DNA from: Byssochlamys sp. IMV 00236
Lineage: Eukaryota > Ascomycota > Eurotiomycetes > Eurotiales > Thermoascaceae
Assembly (NCBI GenBank): GCA_001931875.2
Contig: MSJH02000785.1
Coordinates: 1 to 64,000, forward strand
Reading direction: 5' to 3'
Length of the DNA stretch: 64,000 nucleotides
Notes under the pieces: model-generated
Told to the model about the DNA's origin: nothing
Databases searched by the model: none
What the model saw: the letters and a program-made list of their open reading frames with translations, nothing else
Program-made: the position numbers and the translations under genes
Part shown: one piece after another, positions 34,053-44,662 of the stretch
How positions within the stretch are numbered: position 1 is the first letter of the stretch
How the letters are laid out: every line of letters begins with the position of its first letter

Positions 34053-36497
34053 ATGGCGGACGATGGTATGCTTCTGAACTTCTCCATCGGAGAAGATATC
34101 ATCAAGCCAGAACCCAAATTCAAGGGCGGAACATGGAGGGATCGATTATCCGCGAAGAAGATTGCGCTACAGCGGTCGAAATTTCCGAAAGGCGAAAACA
34201 ATAAAAGACCAGGACAGAGCGATAACGCGAATCGAATCCCGCTACCTCTTTCGCGGCCCGTCAAGAGACAGCGGACAGATGGTGATTTCAAACCCGCATC
34301 TAGTAGCGCTGCCGTTGCTGCTGGTGATGGTGGTCGCAAATCGCAGTCTCATCGGCAGCAGCAGTCTGGACCTCGACAGGTGATCTCTTCACTTTTCTCA
34401 TTCAATCCGGCCCCGAAGACGGAAGATGAGAAACCAGCGACGGAGGATACAGCGGCGGAGCCGGCGAAACCGACCAATGCGCCGCTGATTGACGGTCTCG
34501 ACACATTCACAAATCTCGGATTGTCGCCTACGCTGGCGGCACATCTCCTGACGAAACTGGAGCTGAAGGCTCCCACCGCTATCCAAAAGAGCTCAATGAC
34601 ACATCTACTCAAGGAGGAATGCGATGCGTTCATCCAGGCTCAGACCGGCTCCGGTAAGACGCTGGCGTACTTGTTGCCGCTGGTCCAGAGAGTTATGGCA
34701 CTTTCCGATCCGAAGAACGACAACGGGTCTAAACCGAAGAATGGGGATGCTGCTGTGCATCGTGATTCGGGACTGTTCGCTATCATTCTAGCGCCGACGA
34801 GAGAGCTGTGCAAACAGATCTCGGTGGTGTTAGAGGGTCTACTTCGTTGCGCGCACTGGATCGTCGCAGGCACAGTCATCGGTGGAGAGAAGAAGAAGTC
34901 AGAAAAAGCAAGGTTACGGAAGGGTTTGAATATCCTGGTAGCTACGCCGGGTCGGTTGGCGGATCATCTGGAGAATACACAAGTGCTCGATGTGAGCAAC
35001 GTCAGGTGGCTCGTGCTGGATGAGGGTGACCGACTGATGGATCTGGGATTCGAGCAGGAGATTCAGGGAATTGTGAAGAAGCTCGATGAGAGACAGAGAC
35101 CTAGTCGAATCCCAGGACTACCTGCAAAGAGAACCACTATCCTGTGTTCCGCTACTCTGAAGATGAACGTCCAAAGGCTGGGTGAAATCAGTTTGAAGGA
35201 CGCCGTGCATATCCAAGCAGACCCAGCGGATGAAGATGATGAGACCAGAAAATCCAAGGAAGACTCCGAGTTCATGGTTCCGGCACAGCTGAAACAGTCC
35301 TACGTTGTCGCTGCTGCTAAGCTACGGCTGGTTACTCTCACGGCTCTCATGAAGCGCACGTTTGCACGCAAAGGTTCGGTGATGAAAGCCATCATCTTCG
35401 TGTCTTGTGCAGACTCTGTGGAGTTCCATTTCGAAGTGTTTACGAGAAAGGAGAAGGAAGAAATCAAGGAAGGGAATGACCATGAGGCGGACGAAGAGAA
35501 GGATAAAGAGGATGAGCACAGCGACAGTGACGATGACGATGACGAGGAGGAGGAAGAAGGAGAAGGTAAACCGGACAAAAAGGGAAACAGAAAAGAATCC
35601 AAGCAGAAGTCAGACCCAAAATCTTCGCCTCATGGCACGATAGCCCCAGCAACCGCCTTCTCGAATCCTTCCAACCCTGTCACAATCTACAAACTCCACG
35701 GCTCTTTGCCTCAACATGTCCGGACGTCTACTCTCTCAGCCTTTTCCCGCAACCGTGAACCTTCTGTTATGATTTGTACAGATGTGGCATCTCGTGGTCT
35801 GGATCTGCCTAATGTCGACTTAGTCGTCGAGTATGATCCAGCCTTCAGTGCAGACGACCATCTGCACCGTATCGGACGTACTGCACGTCTGGGTCGCGAC
35901 GGTCGTGCTATGATCTTCCTTCTTCCCGGGAACGAAGAGAATTATGTTGAGGTCATCAAACGAGGCTATCGCGATGGGGGAAAGGCGTCGGTGACTCGCA
36001 CAGATGCCAACGAGGTGCTCAAGCGCGGGTTTGGCGGCAATTCGAACATCGCCAGTAAGGATTGGGAGGAAAAAGCGACGGAGTGGCAGCTCGAGGTTGA
36101 ACGCTGGGCGCTGGAGAATACCAAGTATCTCGAGATGGCACGCCGGGCTTACCAGTCACACATCCGCGCATATGCCACACATGTTGCCAGTGAGCGACAC
36201 ATGTTCAATATCAAGGAGCTGCACCTCGGCCATCTCGCAAAGAGTTTCGCGCTCCGTGACCGTCCAGGAAAGATCAACGTCCCTGGTCTGAGACCAGGAA
36301 AGGAGGAAACGAAGAAGGGATACAAAGCAGAGAGGAAAACAGGAGCGGTGGCCGGGCAGAAGAGGAAGAATACTTCTGCCAACCGCGTCGATGATGATGA
36401 TACTCCTGGCGCAGCTGATGCAGCCGAAGCGGCCCGCAAGATGAGGGCTAAGATGAGGGAGCACATGGGAGGCGCCAGTGAGTTCAATCTTGCATAG
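34053..36497 (+). CDS. dbp7: ATP-dependent RNA helicase DBP7 (DEAD-box)
   Basis: A single exon of 814 aa. It starts MADDGMLLNFSIGEDI, the N-terminus expected for Dbp7. The Q motif region (GLSPTLAAHLLTKLELKAPTAIQ) is at about 155-178, motif I AQTGSGKT near 197, motif Ia APTREL near 247, motif Ib TPGR near 297, motif II VLDEGD near 321 (DEGD instead of DEAD, known in this subfamily), and SAT near 365. An acidic insert of about 40 residues (DSDDDDDEEEEEGEG) lies before motif V (SRGLDLPN) and HRIGRTARLGR. Dbp7 acts in the nucleolus in 60S ribosomal subunit assembly. The C-terminus is basic (KRKNTSANR). The start codon lies 375 bp downstream of the pantothenate synthetase stop, and the gene is convergent with ASA1. 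Confidence 0.95.
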   Translation: MADDGMLLNFSIGEDIIKPEPKFKGGTWRDRLSAKKIALQRSKFPKGENNKRPGQSDNANRIPLPLSRPVKRQRTDGDFKPASSSAAVAAGDGGRKSQSHRQQQSGPRQVISSLFSFNPAPKTEDEKPATEDTAAEPAKPTNAPLIDGLDTFTNLGLSPTLAAHLLTKLELKAPTAIQKSSMTHLLKEECDAFIQAQTGSGKTLAYLLPLVQRVMALSDPKNDNGSKPKNGDAAVHRDSGLFAIILAPTRELCKQISVVLEGLLRCAHWIVAGTVIGGEKKKSEKARLRKGLNILVATPGRLADHLENTQVLDVSNVRWLVLDEGDRLMDLGFEQEIQGIVKKLDERQRPSRIPGLPAKRTTILCSATLKMNVQRLGEISLKDAVHIQADPADEDDETRKSKEDSEFMVPAQLKQSYVVAAAKLRLVTLTALMKRTFARKGSVMKAIIFVSCADSVEFHFEVFTRKEKEEIKEGNDHEADEEKDKEDEHSDSDDDDDEEEEEGEGKPDKKGNRKESKQKSDPKSSPHGTIAPATAFSNPSNPVTIYKLHGSLPQHVRTSTLSAFSRNREPSVMICTDVASRGLDLPNVDLVVEYDPAFSADDHLHRIGRTARLGRDGRAMIFLLPGNEENYVEVIKRGYRDGGKASVTRTDANEVLKRGFGGNSNIASKDWEEKATEWQLEVERWALENTKYLEMARRAYQSHIRAYATHVASERHMFNIKELHLGHLAKSFALRDRPGKINVPGLRPGKEETKKGYKAERKTGAVAGQKRKNTSANRVDDDDTPGAADAAEAARKMRAKMREHMGGASEFNLA

Positions 36498-36584
36498 TTT
36501 TCTTCTCCTTTGTTCTCTTTCCTTTATTCTCTTAGATCATGTCAGTATATGTGTTATTTTGGTACGTCATGAGACGATCATTTC

Positions 36585-38058
36585 TCAATAGATATCCCAT
36601 AATGAGATTTTTCCATCCTTTGAACCTGCTGCCAGCCAGTGTGTCAGCTGTGCTTTTTGTAATCTCTGCGTCCGAATCGCCGACAACGAGCGGTTGCCTT
36701 GTTCTTGAATAACATCGTAGTGGCCTGAAGTGGGCTCTCCAGGCGCGTTGTCTATAGCCTCTGCTTGCGAACTGAAGCTCGATGCATCAGAATAGATATT
36801 CGCCCATGCAACCACGAAACAGCCTTCCTTATGCCACTTCAGACACGCCATCTCCTTCATACTCTTGCAAGTATATACCCGCACTCGTGCATCCCAGCCT
36901 GCTGTCGCGAATAGTTTCCCATCAGACCGGATCTTCAGGCCCTGTTTGCCAGCGTGGCGATCATTTACCACCTTGATGGGGGCCATATCGTTCCCGGTCA
37001 GATGCGTTGGTACTGCTGTCGGGATCGGATGCTTTACGACGAAGGGATCCGCACCGGAGGTGACAAAGAAGTCTCTGGCGGGGGACACGTCGAGGGAGAG
37101 GATAGGCTGTGAGTGTGCGCGGCTTGCGTAAATCTTCTGCCATTTCCATGGAGTGGAGGGGACATGACCATCGTAGCCACCGGGCTCTGCAGGATCTCGA
37201 CGGACATGGACCATCGCTTGGCCATCTTCGTAGGCGGATATCACATAGAGATCTTGATTTGGTGCAAAGTAAAGATTGACCGCCATGACCATTCCGGTTT
37301 CCTTTGTGTTGTCCCCAGTAATCGTGGAGACACGGTGCTCCGACGGGAGGTGGAAGACGTCAATGTTCCCGGAGTTAAGGGCATTGGGAACCGCGATCAA
37401 CAATGGTCCTTGGGGGGTACGTTGTGGGGGAATCTCCTTGCTGTTCTCCTGGTAACTGGCCGTCTCGGCTGAACTGGAGATTATTGCCTGTTTGTCCTTG
37501 GAGTATTTTGGCAACGGGCAGAGGGCAAAAGCGCAGAAGTTCAGCGCGTTGACAGCCAACGAATGAAGAAGCCATGGCTTTAGCCCAGTTCCCGGTTGGG
37601 ATCCTTGCTTGAGATCTACGGGAAGAGCCTTGTCAAGTAGCTTCTCATCTTGGGCAGTCGTCTTCCATACACGCAGTTTGTGATCGCGACCATGTCTTGG
37701 AGGTTGATGTCAGTATATGTTAAAGGAAGAAGAGGGAACTGACGAGAGGGGGATCTGATCTACGAGATGTGTAAGAATGGGACACAGTCACATACGTGAA
37801 TATCTCCATCTCTCCGCTTTCTTCATAGTAGAATCCCTTGGCTTCTAGGATCGCGCCCTCATGCGCTTTCCAGACCCCAATGGGTCTTTTGGTCACCAAA
37901 CTCCAAATGATCACCCAACCATCTGCGTCCCCGGAGAGTAGGTGCGCGTTATGAGCGAAGAAGTTCAGCGCGTGGATTGGCGCCGCATGTCCACGGAGCA
38001 CATAGGCCGGGGAGGCTGGAGGTAACAGCCCTTTTTGCTGAGATGGATGGGAGGACAT
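36585..38058 (-). CDS. asa1: ASTRA-associated protein 1 (WD40 repeat)
   Basis: Two exons, 38058-37796 and 37695-36585, giving 457 aa, joined as EIFTHGRDHKLRVWK. The protein begins MSSHPSQQKGLLPPASPAYVLRGH, with a WD-type first repeat (LSGDADGWVIIWSL). Later repeats read DHKLRVW, GNIDVFHL, DLYVISAYEDGQ, and end ATAGWDARVRVYTC and GSKDGKISLWDIY. Yeast Asa1 belongs to the ASTRA complex with Tra1, Tti1/2, Rvb1/2 and others, which assists PIKK-family kinases. The 3' end is convergent with DBP7, 88 bp away. An upstream ORF of 109 codons ends 16 bp before the start, see separate entry. Confidence 0.9.
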
Positions 38059-38074
38059 AGTTCCCGATAGTGAG

Positions 38075-38404
38075 TTACCCGACCCAGGAGTGCAGAATTC
38101 GGTTGTGACAGTATCTTCTCACAGCCCTACCCTTCGACAGCAAGCCAAGACGGGAGGGAGTTGACCTGCCTCGAGGAGCAATAATATCTATAGCTGCCGT
38201 TCTAGAGGAAGACTCTTCCAAGAGAAAAGCAGCTGGACGATCCGGGTGGATAATTAGAGCATCTGCATACTTATCGGGCTGTGGTATTTCTTTGAGCTGA
38301 TGTCTCCTGGGTGCCAATACAAGAGCATTTAGGAGCAGGTAGTAATTGGCAGGTGCCCACAATTCGAACTCTTTGTCACTTGAACAGTTGTTGTCCCCAG
38401 TCAT
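38075..38404 (-). CDS. 109-codon ORF immediately upstream of ASA1 (uORF or small gene)
   Basis: An ATG-started frame (MTGDNNCSSDKEFELW) whose stop lies 16 bp before the ASA1 start codon on the same strand. It contains the segments APANYYLLLNALVLAPRR and DALIIHPDRPAAFLLEE, then a basic tail. No known domain is recognised. The tight spacing suggests it sits on the ASA1 transcript as an upstream ORF, or is a chance frame; a separate gene would leave ASA1 almost no promoter. Confidence 0.3.
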   Translation of the reverse strand: MTGDNNCSSDKEFELWAPANYYLLLNALVLAPRRHQLKEIPQPDKYADALIIHPDRPAAFLLEESSSRTAAIDIIAPRGRSTPSRLGLLSKGRAVRRYCHNRILHSWVG

Positions 38405-41044
38405 CTGCTGAGGAGCAGCTTTTCTTGATCAACAGTGAGTTTGGATGACACTAAGATTTCCAAAAGAATCCTAAAAGAGTTGCGGGAAGTGCAAGCGGGA
38501 CCCACGAGATCGCTTGGCGCTAGACTTCCTCTCTCTTGGTAAAGTCAGAGTAATCTCTGCCTCGCCCACTGGCATCTCAATAGCGTTGGTCTTCTATGGT
38601 ATTATTATTAACTTGACTAGCTTATCTGATAGGCGGGTAAAAATATATTAACGAACCTGGTACTGGGGTGCTGCGTCTTTTTGACTCGTCCGTCATTACC
38701 ATCCGCGTTGTATATGTAGTATGTACAGTACATACAAAGACAGTAAGTGATCTACACTACGTTGCCCTACTTGCAAAGGTACTGTACATACCGATAATAT
38801 ACAAGGAAGATAGTATAGCCATTGGACGGGCCCTTGAATATATGTGGTGGCTGTTAGACTGTCTTAATTCTCTGGCAGAGAAAGATGAAAGCAAAGAGTA
38901 AGTACCTAGTCAACACCCAGTAGAAGTGGATATACTGTACGGTACCTTATGGAAACTACCACATGGCCCACTATTTCCCAGATAATATCCTCCGAAGCAG
39001 GCAGCAATTCTCGAGGTATCCTGACACCACATGTGAAGGCGTTGGAACCCCCATGATCCCGTGCGTCCTCAAGGCCCGTAGCTGGCAATCCATGGGAATA
39101 ATGGGACAAATGCCTACGCAGTACTTGATGAACGGGGCTCCGCGCAACAGGGAGATCCTTGAAATCCACTATCGGAACTATTTTCCTGACAAGATCCGCA
39201 GAAAACACCAAGAACGTTTACCCCATAATGCCACTAACTGCCATGTTTCCACGGTCGACCGTGTCCGTCGAAAGGGCCACATTGAGTTGCGTGATCCTAC
39301 TGTGAGGGAGATGGGAAACTGGACAGTCTCTGGCTCACAGCTATTAGTTACTAGCGTGGTGCGAGTTATGCTTCTGGTAATGCGACTAAATTAAAACTTC
39401 CCACGAACGATTCCCATGATTTTCATTGCTGGTGCCGACCTCATTAGAATACTTCTTACAGACCACTAATGCTGTCATCTTCCCACTAGCTCTAGCTGTT
39501 GTTCATTGATATCAGGAAGCGGGAAGACAAAGTTGACATCGGCCTCGAGTAAGCGATGATATTTTTTGAAACAGGGTAAAAGGTAATAGCTCTCGGAATA
39601 TGACTACACTTCTGATCATTCGCTCTCCAATCAGTAGACGATATTCGAATAGTGGCTGTCGGCAGAATGTGGCACTATCAGATTAACTCTATATATATTA
39701 TTTTATCTCGAAGTCAAAATATTATAATTACCAATTAGTTACGCTCCTGGCCCCTAAACTCTTCAATTCATCTTCCACTTTTCTCGAGATCTCTCAGCGA
39801 ATGGAGTATATACTGCATAGTTGTGTTTTCCGCTCAGTAGCCAACATCCAGATGGAGAACAGACGAAGGCTGACACATGGAAGAACAAAAGACATCCATG
39901 TATCTGTGAACCTGCACGCGAATATTAGCATGGACCCAAATCTCAGATATATTTCAGCAGGTCAAAATGAGAAGAATCGAGAAAGCAGCCGGCTATCTCT
40001 CCGGCGAGTGATCATACACGTCCTGGTGAAACCGTGCAATCCGTGGAAAGAAAAGACACACGGCCCAGGGATTTATCCCCGTCGGCACGGGATAATAATA
40101 ATATTCGGAGACATGTCGCGTGCGGGCGCAAATCAGACTTGCAGGAAGAATCCTCAGACAAGCGATAGTTAGTTAGTTAGCTGTTGTTCAGATGCTGACC
40201 TTGATCCTGGGACCCAGTAAGTAAAAGCCCACTTACATACTTGGCGATACGGAACGCAACCCCGGCCATTAGTATCGATCGGCCAGCCCATGGGGAACAC
40301 GTTTTCATCTGCGTTTTCTCTGATACTCAATTATCGGCACTGGATCCATAAACGAAATTTCCGACAGCGACTATTGATTTTGACTTTGGCCACAACGTTC
40401 GACTGGCGCTCTGCCCTCCGGATAGAGCAATGCTTTCTGTGCCAATTGCTAGATTCTCTTTGCATCCCACTAACCGGCTGCTCCCGACAAGCTCTGGCCA
40501 GCGGACTTGCAGATCCCGAGAAAATGCGTTATTCCCTTCTGCGTAGATTGGCAACGGGGACCTGTAGAGTCGGCATATTAGTCCAGAGATAGTATCATAT
40601 CATGCATGATGTCCCGGTGCAGACTCATCTGGTAGACGATGTCTAGAGCGCTACTTAGTGGATACCCTCAAGCGCCATGGCTGGATGGTAACCTGTTGCT
40701 GCAGACGGATCGCCCATGGGTTTGGGAACGATGGAGAATGACATCGGCGGGCTTGTCCTCTCTGCCCTGCATACTTTAGATGCGATGCAGCGGAACTTTG
40801 ACTGCTGGTGATTGGTGTTTATGCGGAATCCAGAGGATCTGTTTTCCAAAGAACAACTCCATACAAGTTCTCTCAACGATTCGCCCAAGATGGAAAAGGC
40901 AGGCAAACTCTCGCTTTTTAAAGGACGCTATAGTTCTTCTCTGTGTGCCACAATTCAGCTCTGGCTAGCACGGAGACGCAGCAAGAAGTCATGTTTATCC
41001 GATCGTAATGTGTTCCTACCAGGAAAATGCACCTCTCGCGGATC
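38405..41044. other. 2.6-kb spacer with unassigned ORFs on both strands
   Basis: Two overlapping frames cover 38906-39394: the + strand 38963-39394 (MAHYFPDNILRSRQQ) and the minus strand 38906-39211. Neither has a recognisable domain; one may be a decayed gene. The remaining DNA, including frames at 39801-40172 and 40290-40592, shows nothing that I can support. Confidence 0.35.
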
Positions 41045-41859
41045 ATGAACGATGATGGCCGGCGCCAGCAGCAGCGGCGTCATTCCAGCCAGAGTCTTCG
41101 ATGCTCAGCACCTCCCCCTCAACGCAGTATGTCTGATTTGTTCCCCTTTATTTTTGCTTGCTCTCCATGGCCGTAAGTACAGAGTTGTTGACCAACACCT
41201 CCCCCAACAGCCATCCCGAGCTCGCTTTCTCCCAGCGCAGAGAGCGCATTACCCAAGGCCAGCAGCGGTCGTGCCGCTAGAGCCTGCGAACCTTGCAGAC
41301 AGCGGAAAGCCAGATGCAGCGGGACGGAACCCATGTGCGCTCAATGCGAGGCATTGAAGCTCAAGTGTACGTATACAGGCGGGAAACGGGAGCGGGATAG
41401 AATGTGAGTCTCTAGTAACGAACAGTGATTGATTATAAAATCATTTACACACCCCCCAAAGAAGACATAATTAAACAAATATAAGAGAAAACCGTTCCTG
41501 CTAGTGCTAAAAATCTATCTAGCCATCTACAAAGCCTTCTGAATGCCGTCAAGGACTACGAAGATGTCCTCCGTGATATGCTTCCGCGAGTATCGTACGA
41601 GGATGCCCAGCGGATACGGTTCGCTCTTGCACAGGTGAGCTCATAACCTGATGACATGATCATTACTTGCAAATTCTCTTTTGACCATCATGATTTTCGG
41701 GACTTCCATTGACCATTGTATAGCATGCAGGCGTCGCGGAGGAAACACGAAATCCATTTAGCTAAGACGGGATTTCAACTCAGATTTACTATATTCGCGG
41801 GGAATTATGAGGGTAAAAAGAAAAGAGTGTTGATTTCGAAGCAAGCCGCATTTTCTTAA
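41045..41859 (+). pseudogene. truncated Zn2Cys6 transcription factor gene (about 177 aa)
   Basis: Four exons reconstruct a frame: 41045-41126, 41211-41403, 41505-41634 and 41731-41859 (534 nt). Exon 2 encodes a complete zinc cluster, ACEPCRQRKARCSG followed by PMCAQCEALKLKC (six cysteines in C-x2-C-x6-C-x6-C-x2-C-x6-C), then GGKRERDR. Exon 3 continues as a heptad-like linker (SHLQSLLNAVKDYEDVLRDML), as in real regulators. The third exon begins after an AG inside a pyrimidine stretch (ccgttcctgctag). Instead of the usual fungal-specific transcription factor domain of several hundred residues, the frame stops after 42 codons of unrelated sequence. The last exon is uncertain. It may be a broken copy or a short DNA-binding protein. 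Confidence 0.55.
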
Positions 41860-42375
41860 GCATGAATGCCATTTTTCAATACCGGTTACAGGGGCAAAAA
41901 GCCTCCCACATAATTTTGCGGTTGCGGTTGGTTTTGATCAGTTCTCATGTCTGGGGAGGGCAAAAAAAGGTACAAAAAGGCACAGGAATGGGTTAGATCT
42001 ATCTTATAGACTACAAAATGATCGCATCAATTCTCAACTTTCACAATATCTTCGTTTACCTATAAAAGTATGTAGAAGCAATTGATCCGCGCGCGTATTT
42101 GAGATCAGGCTAGTCCAGTCGCGTAGAAACAGGGAATATATATACATCGCTTAGAAATAGACAAAAATGGCCGAATCAACAAATCTGACGTACCGATCGA
42201 GAGGTATAGTACTTAGGAAGCAGAATATGTGCAGCTGGATCAGAGAAGAACATGGAGAAACAATAGGATATAGTAAAAGAAACATAGTGGTATCATCGGT
42301 TATCCACGAAATGATGAAAAGCACTGTACCGGAACGCCGATGACACCATTGCCGCTGCTCAGTTGAAATTTTGCG
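41860..42375. other. spacer
   Basis: No gene seen. It separates the truncated zinc cluster gene from the convergent full-length regulator. Confidence 0.5.
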
Positions 42376-44662
42376 CTAATAAGTATATTGATAATGGTCG
42401 AGATGGTTATGCGGTGCAACGTAGTGATTTTGATACGGGTGGTTCTCCATTGAGAAGTCCGCGGTAGCCATCAACGGATTGACAATACCGGAGGGAATCC
42501 TTGGCCGTGTCATAGGTGGCATGGCGGAATTTAGCAGAGAGCCAGCTGTCAATGAATTTCCACCAGGTGTATTGGAGCTTGGAATCCAGCCCCACTTCTC
42601 TTGGAGTTCTGACTTCAGAAATCCAACTCTCCAGCCGGTCTCCTTGATAATCTTATCAAGGATCTCTAGTACTTCTTCTTGAGCTTCTCTGCCCACGAGA
42701 CATTCAGCTGCGATGGCAAGACAGCGAATGGAAACGCTCGCGACGCCCCTAATGAAATCAGCAAAGGGTTCAACGGCAGGTAATTACGAAGGGAGGCTTC
42801 TCACCTGTCCTTGACGTGGGCGACGATTCCGCAAATGTCGTGAGCATGGCTTTGCTGCATATTCCGCATTTCAGGGCTGAATTCAGACTCCGTCGGATGG
42901 ACCTTGGCCAGGAGTGTGCATGCAGTATGGTAGAATAACCGGGCAACAACAGCGGAGCGTTTGATGAGCCTAAATAACATTAGTTTTTTGAGCAGGAAAC
43001 ACATGATGTGGACCGGCATACCAAACTTCTGGAAAAGAAGACTTTGAATTAGTTTGCCAAGGCTGAAGATAGCCAAGCGGCATCATTGACCGAGGCACAT
43101 TCTTCGCCCACTCATCGCACCAACTTTTGTATGTGTTCCACTCTTGACATCGTTGACTGATCCTAATATCGTGGGCCACGCGGTCAGGTCCCTGAAACTG
43201 CGGGACTGACGAACGGAAATTTGCGATCTTGGCACAGATATAGACTATCCGATGAGTCCATAGTTCCTCGTCTCCGGTGATGCCACCCGGAACTAAACTC
43301 ATGTTCATGTCGACACCCCAGGTATCCGGATCCCACGCCATCTTCCAGTTGAAGTGCAAGCAACTCAGTAGTTCCATTCCGACATTCAGCCAAAAACACG
43401 CACCCCCAATGCCCGGGGTTTTCGCATCCCAACGGCACTCCTTGATGAGAGCTCTAGCACCCGCGATATGATTCATGCGTTGCATTGCCTTCTCACACAT
43501 AACTTCATAAACATTGAGAATAACTGCGGTCGTAGCACATAATACAGTGTCCCTGTCTGGGTCCTGTAAACAAGTAAGGAGCTGCCGTGAGACTATATTG
43601 TAGTAATGCAACGCCTTGTCCTCCCCATATGATGGGTTCACAAGGTAGAGGTGCCTTGCTCCACACGCCATGAAGGCATTCAACAGCATAGGCTCACCAA
43701 GGGCATGGAAAGGCAAGATATGGGAAAACTGATTACGTTAGCTAGTGAGTAACTGTGAGGGGTTATGGACATACGTGTTTGTTTACATCCATAGAATCCA
43801 TCCACAGACCAACTTCTTCAACAAATACTTGCATCAGAAGGACTTCTTCCGCACTGTTCAGATATGTCCGCCCGCCTGAAGACTGCATCATTGACATTTT
43901 AGGCATATTGAAGGATGGATGTGGCATTGTATGGTCTGCGAAAGCAGGTTGTGGGGCAGAATATGAGCCGTCGTGAAATATATGCTCATTGATGTCTGTC
44001 TGATGTGGCTCTGAATATGTTGATAGAAGAGAAGGGGTGACTGGCAGACTCCTTCGAGCAAGCGTTGGAGCGCCCAGGATATCAAAATCGAAACTTGGCG
44101 AATCATCTTTCTCCATAAGAGGATCCTGTTTGAGAGGCGGATATCTTTCGAAGCCACCTTTGTACTCTGAAGCGATCTCCCTTGACTCATCCTGAAAGGC
44201 AAGCTGAGTTCCCGGTGGATGAGCAATGTTGAATGGAGGAGCAACTGTCTGAGTGTCTATGAAGTTCAGTCGAATGCCACGTTTACAGAGCCTGTCAGAC
44301 TTCTGGCAGTTTTGACATCTGGGCAAGGCTTCATCACACTTCAAATGTCGCTCTCGACAAGTAAGACAGCCAGTGCGAACACGCCTTGGCTTTTGCGCTT
44401 CTTTTACTGTATCTCTCTGCGGTTTCGACGCATGATGCGGCGATTGGGAACTGGAGCTTCTCGGAGACGGCCTCTGGTCTGTATTTAGGGCTCGCGTCTG
44501 TGACTGGGTATCGAAATCTCCCCCAGATTTGCGGGAGCCGGAAACGTCGTGGCTCGTCGATGCTAAGGAAGCCGCCTCAGCAGCGGCAGCAGTAGGAGCT
44601 GCGATATCCAAGGGAATATCGAAATCTGCTAAATGGCTGCTGACGGCGGAAGCCATGGCCAT
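42376..44662 (-). CDS. Zn2Cys6 transcription factor with fungal-specific domain (710 aa)
   Basis: Four exons: 44662-43775, 43728-43022, 42969-42805 and 42748-42376, giving 710 aa. The start is MAMASAVSSHLADFDIPLDI. The zinc cluster lies at about residues 95-125: RTGCLTCRERHLKCDEAL, then RCQNCQKSDRLCKRG. Next comes NFIDTQTVAPPFN and a serine/proline-rich linker. From about residue 255 the regulatory domain begins (LNSAEEVLLMQVFVEEVGLWMDS), including ILPFHALGEPMLLNAFMACGARH and RMNHIAGARALIKECRW. This layout is the standard fungal Zn2Cys6 regulator. The cluster and the following residues remind me of the OefC-type developmental regulators, but I cannot confirm that. It may regulate nearby accessory genes or distant ones; nothing here shows which. 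Confidence 0.85.

Noticed and set aside
40290..40592. + strand ORF starting MGNTFSS
   Set aside because: A possible N-myristoylation-like start caught the eye, but the rest has no domain and lies in a gene-poor spacer.
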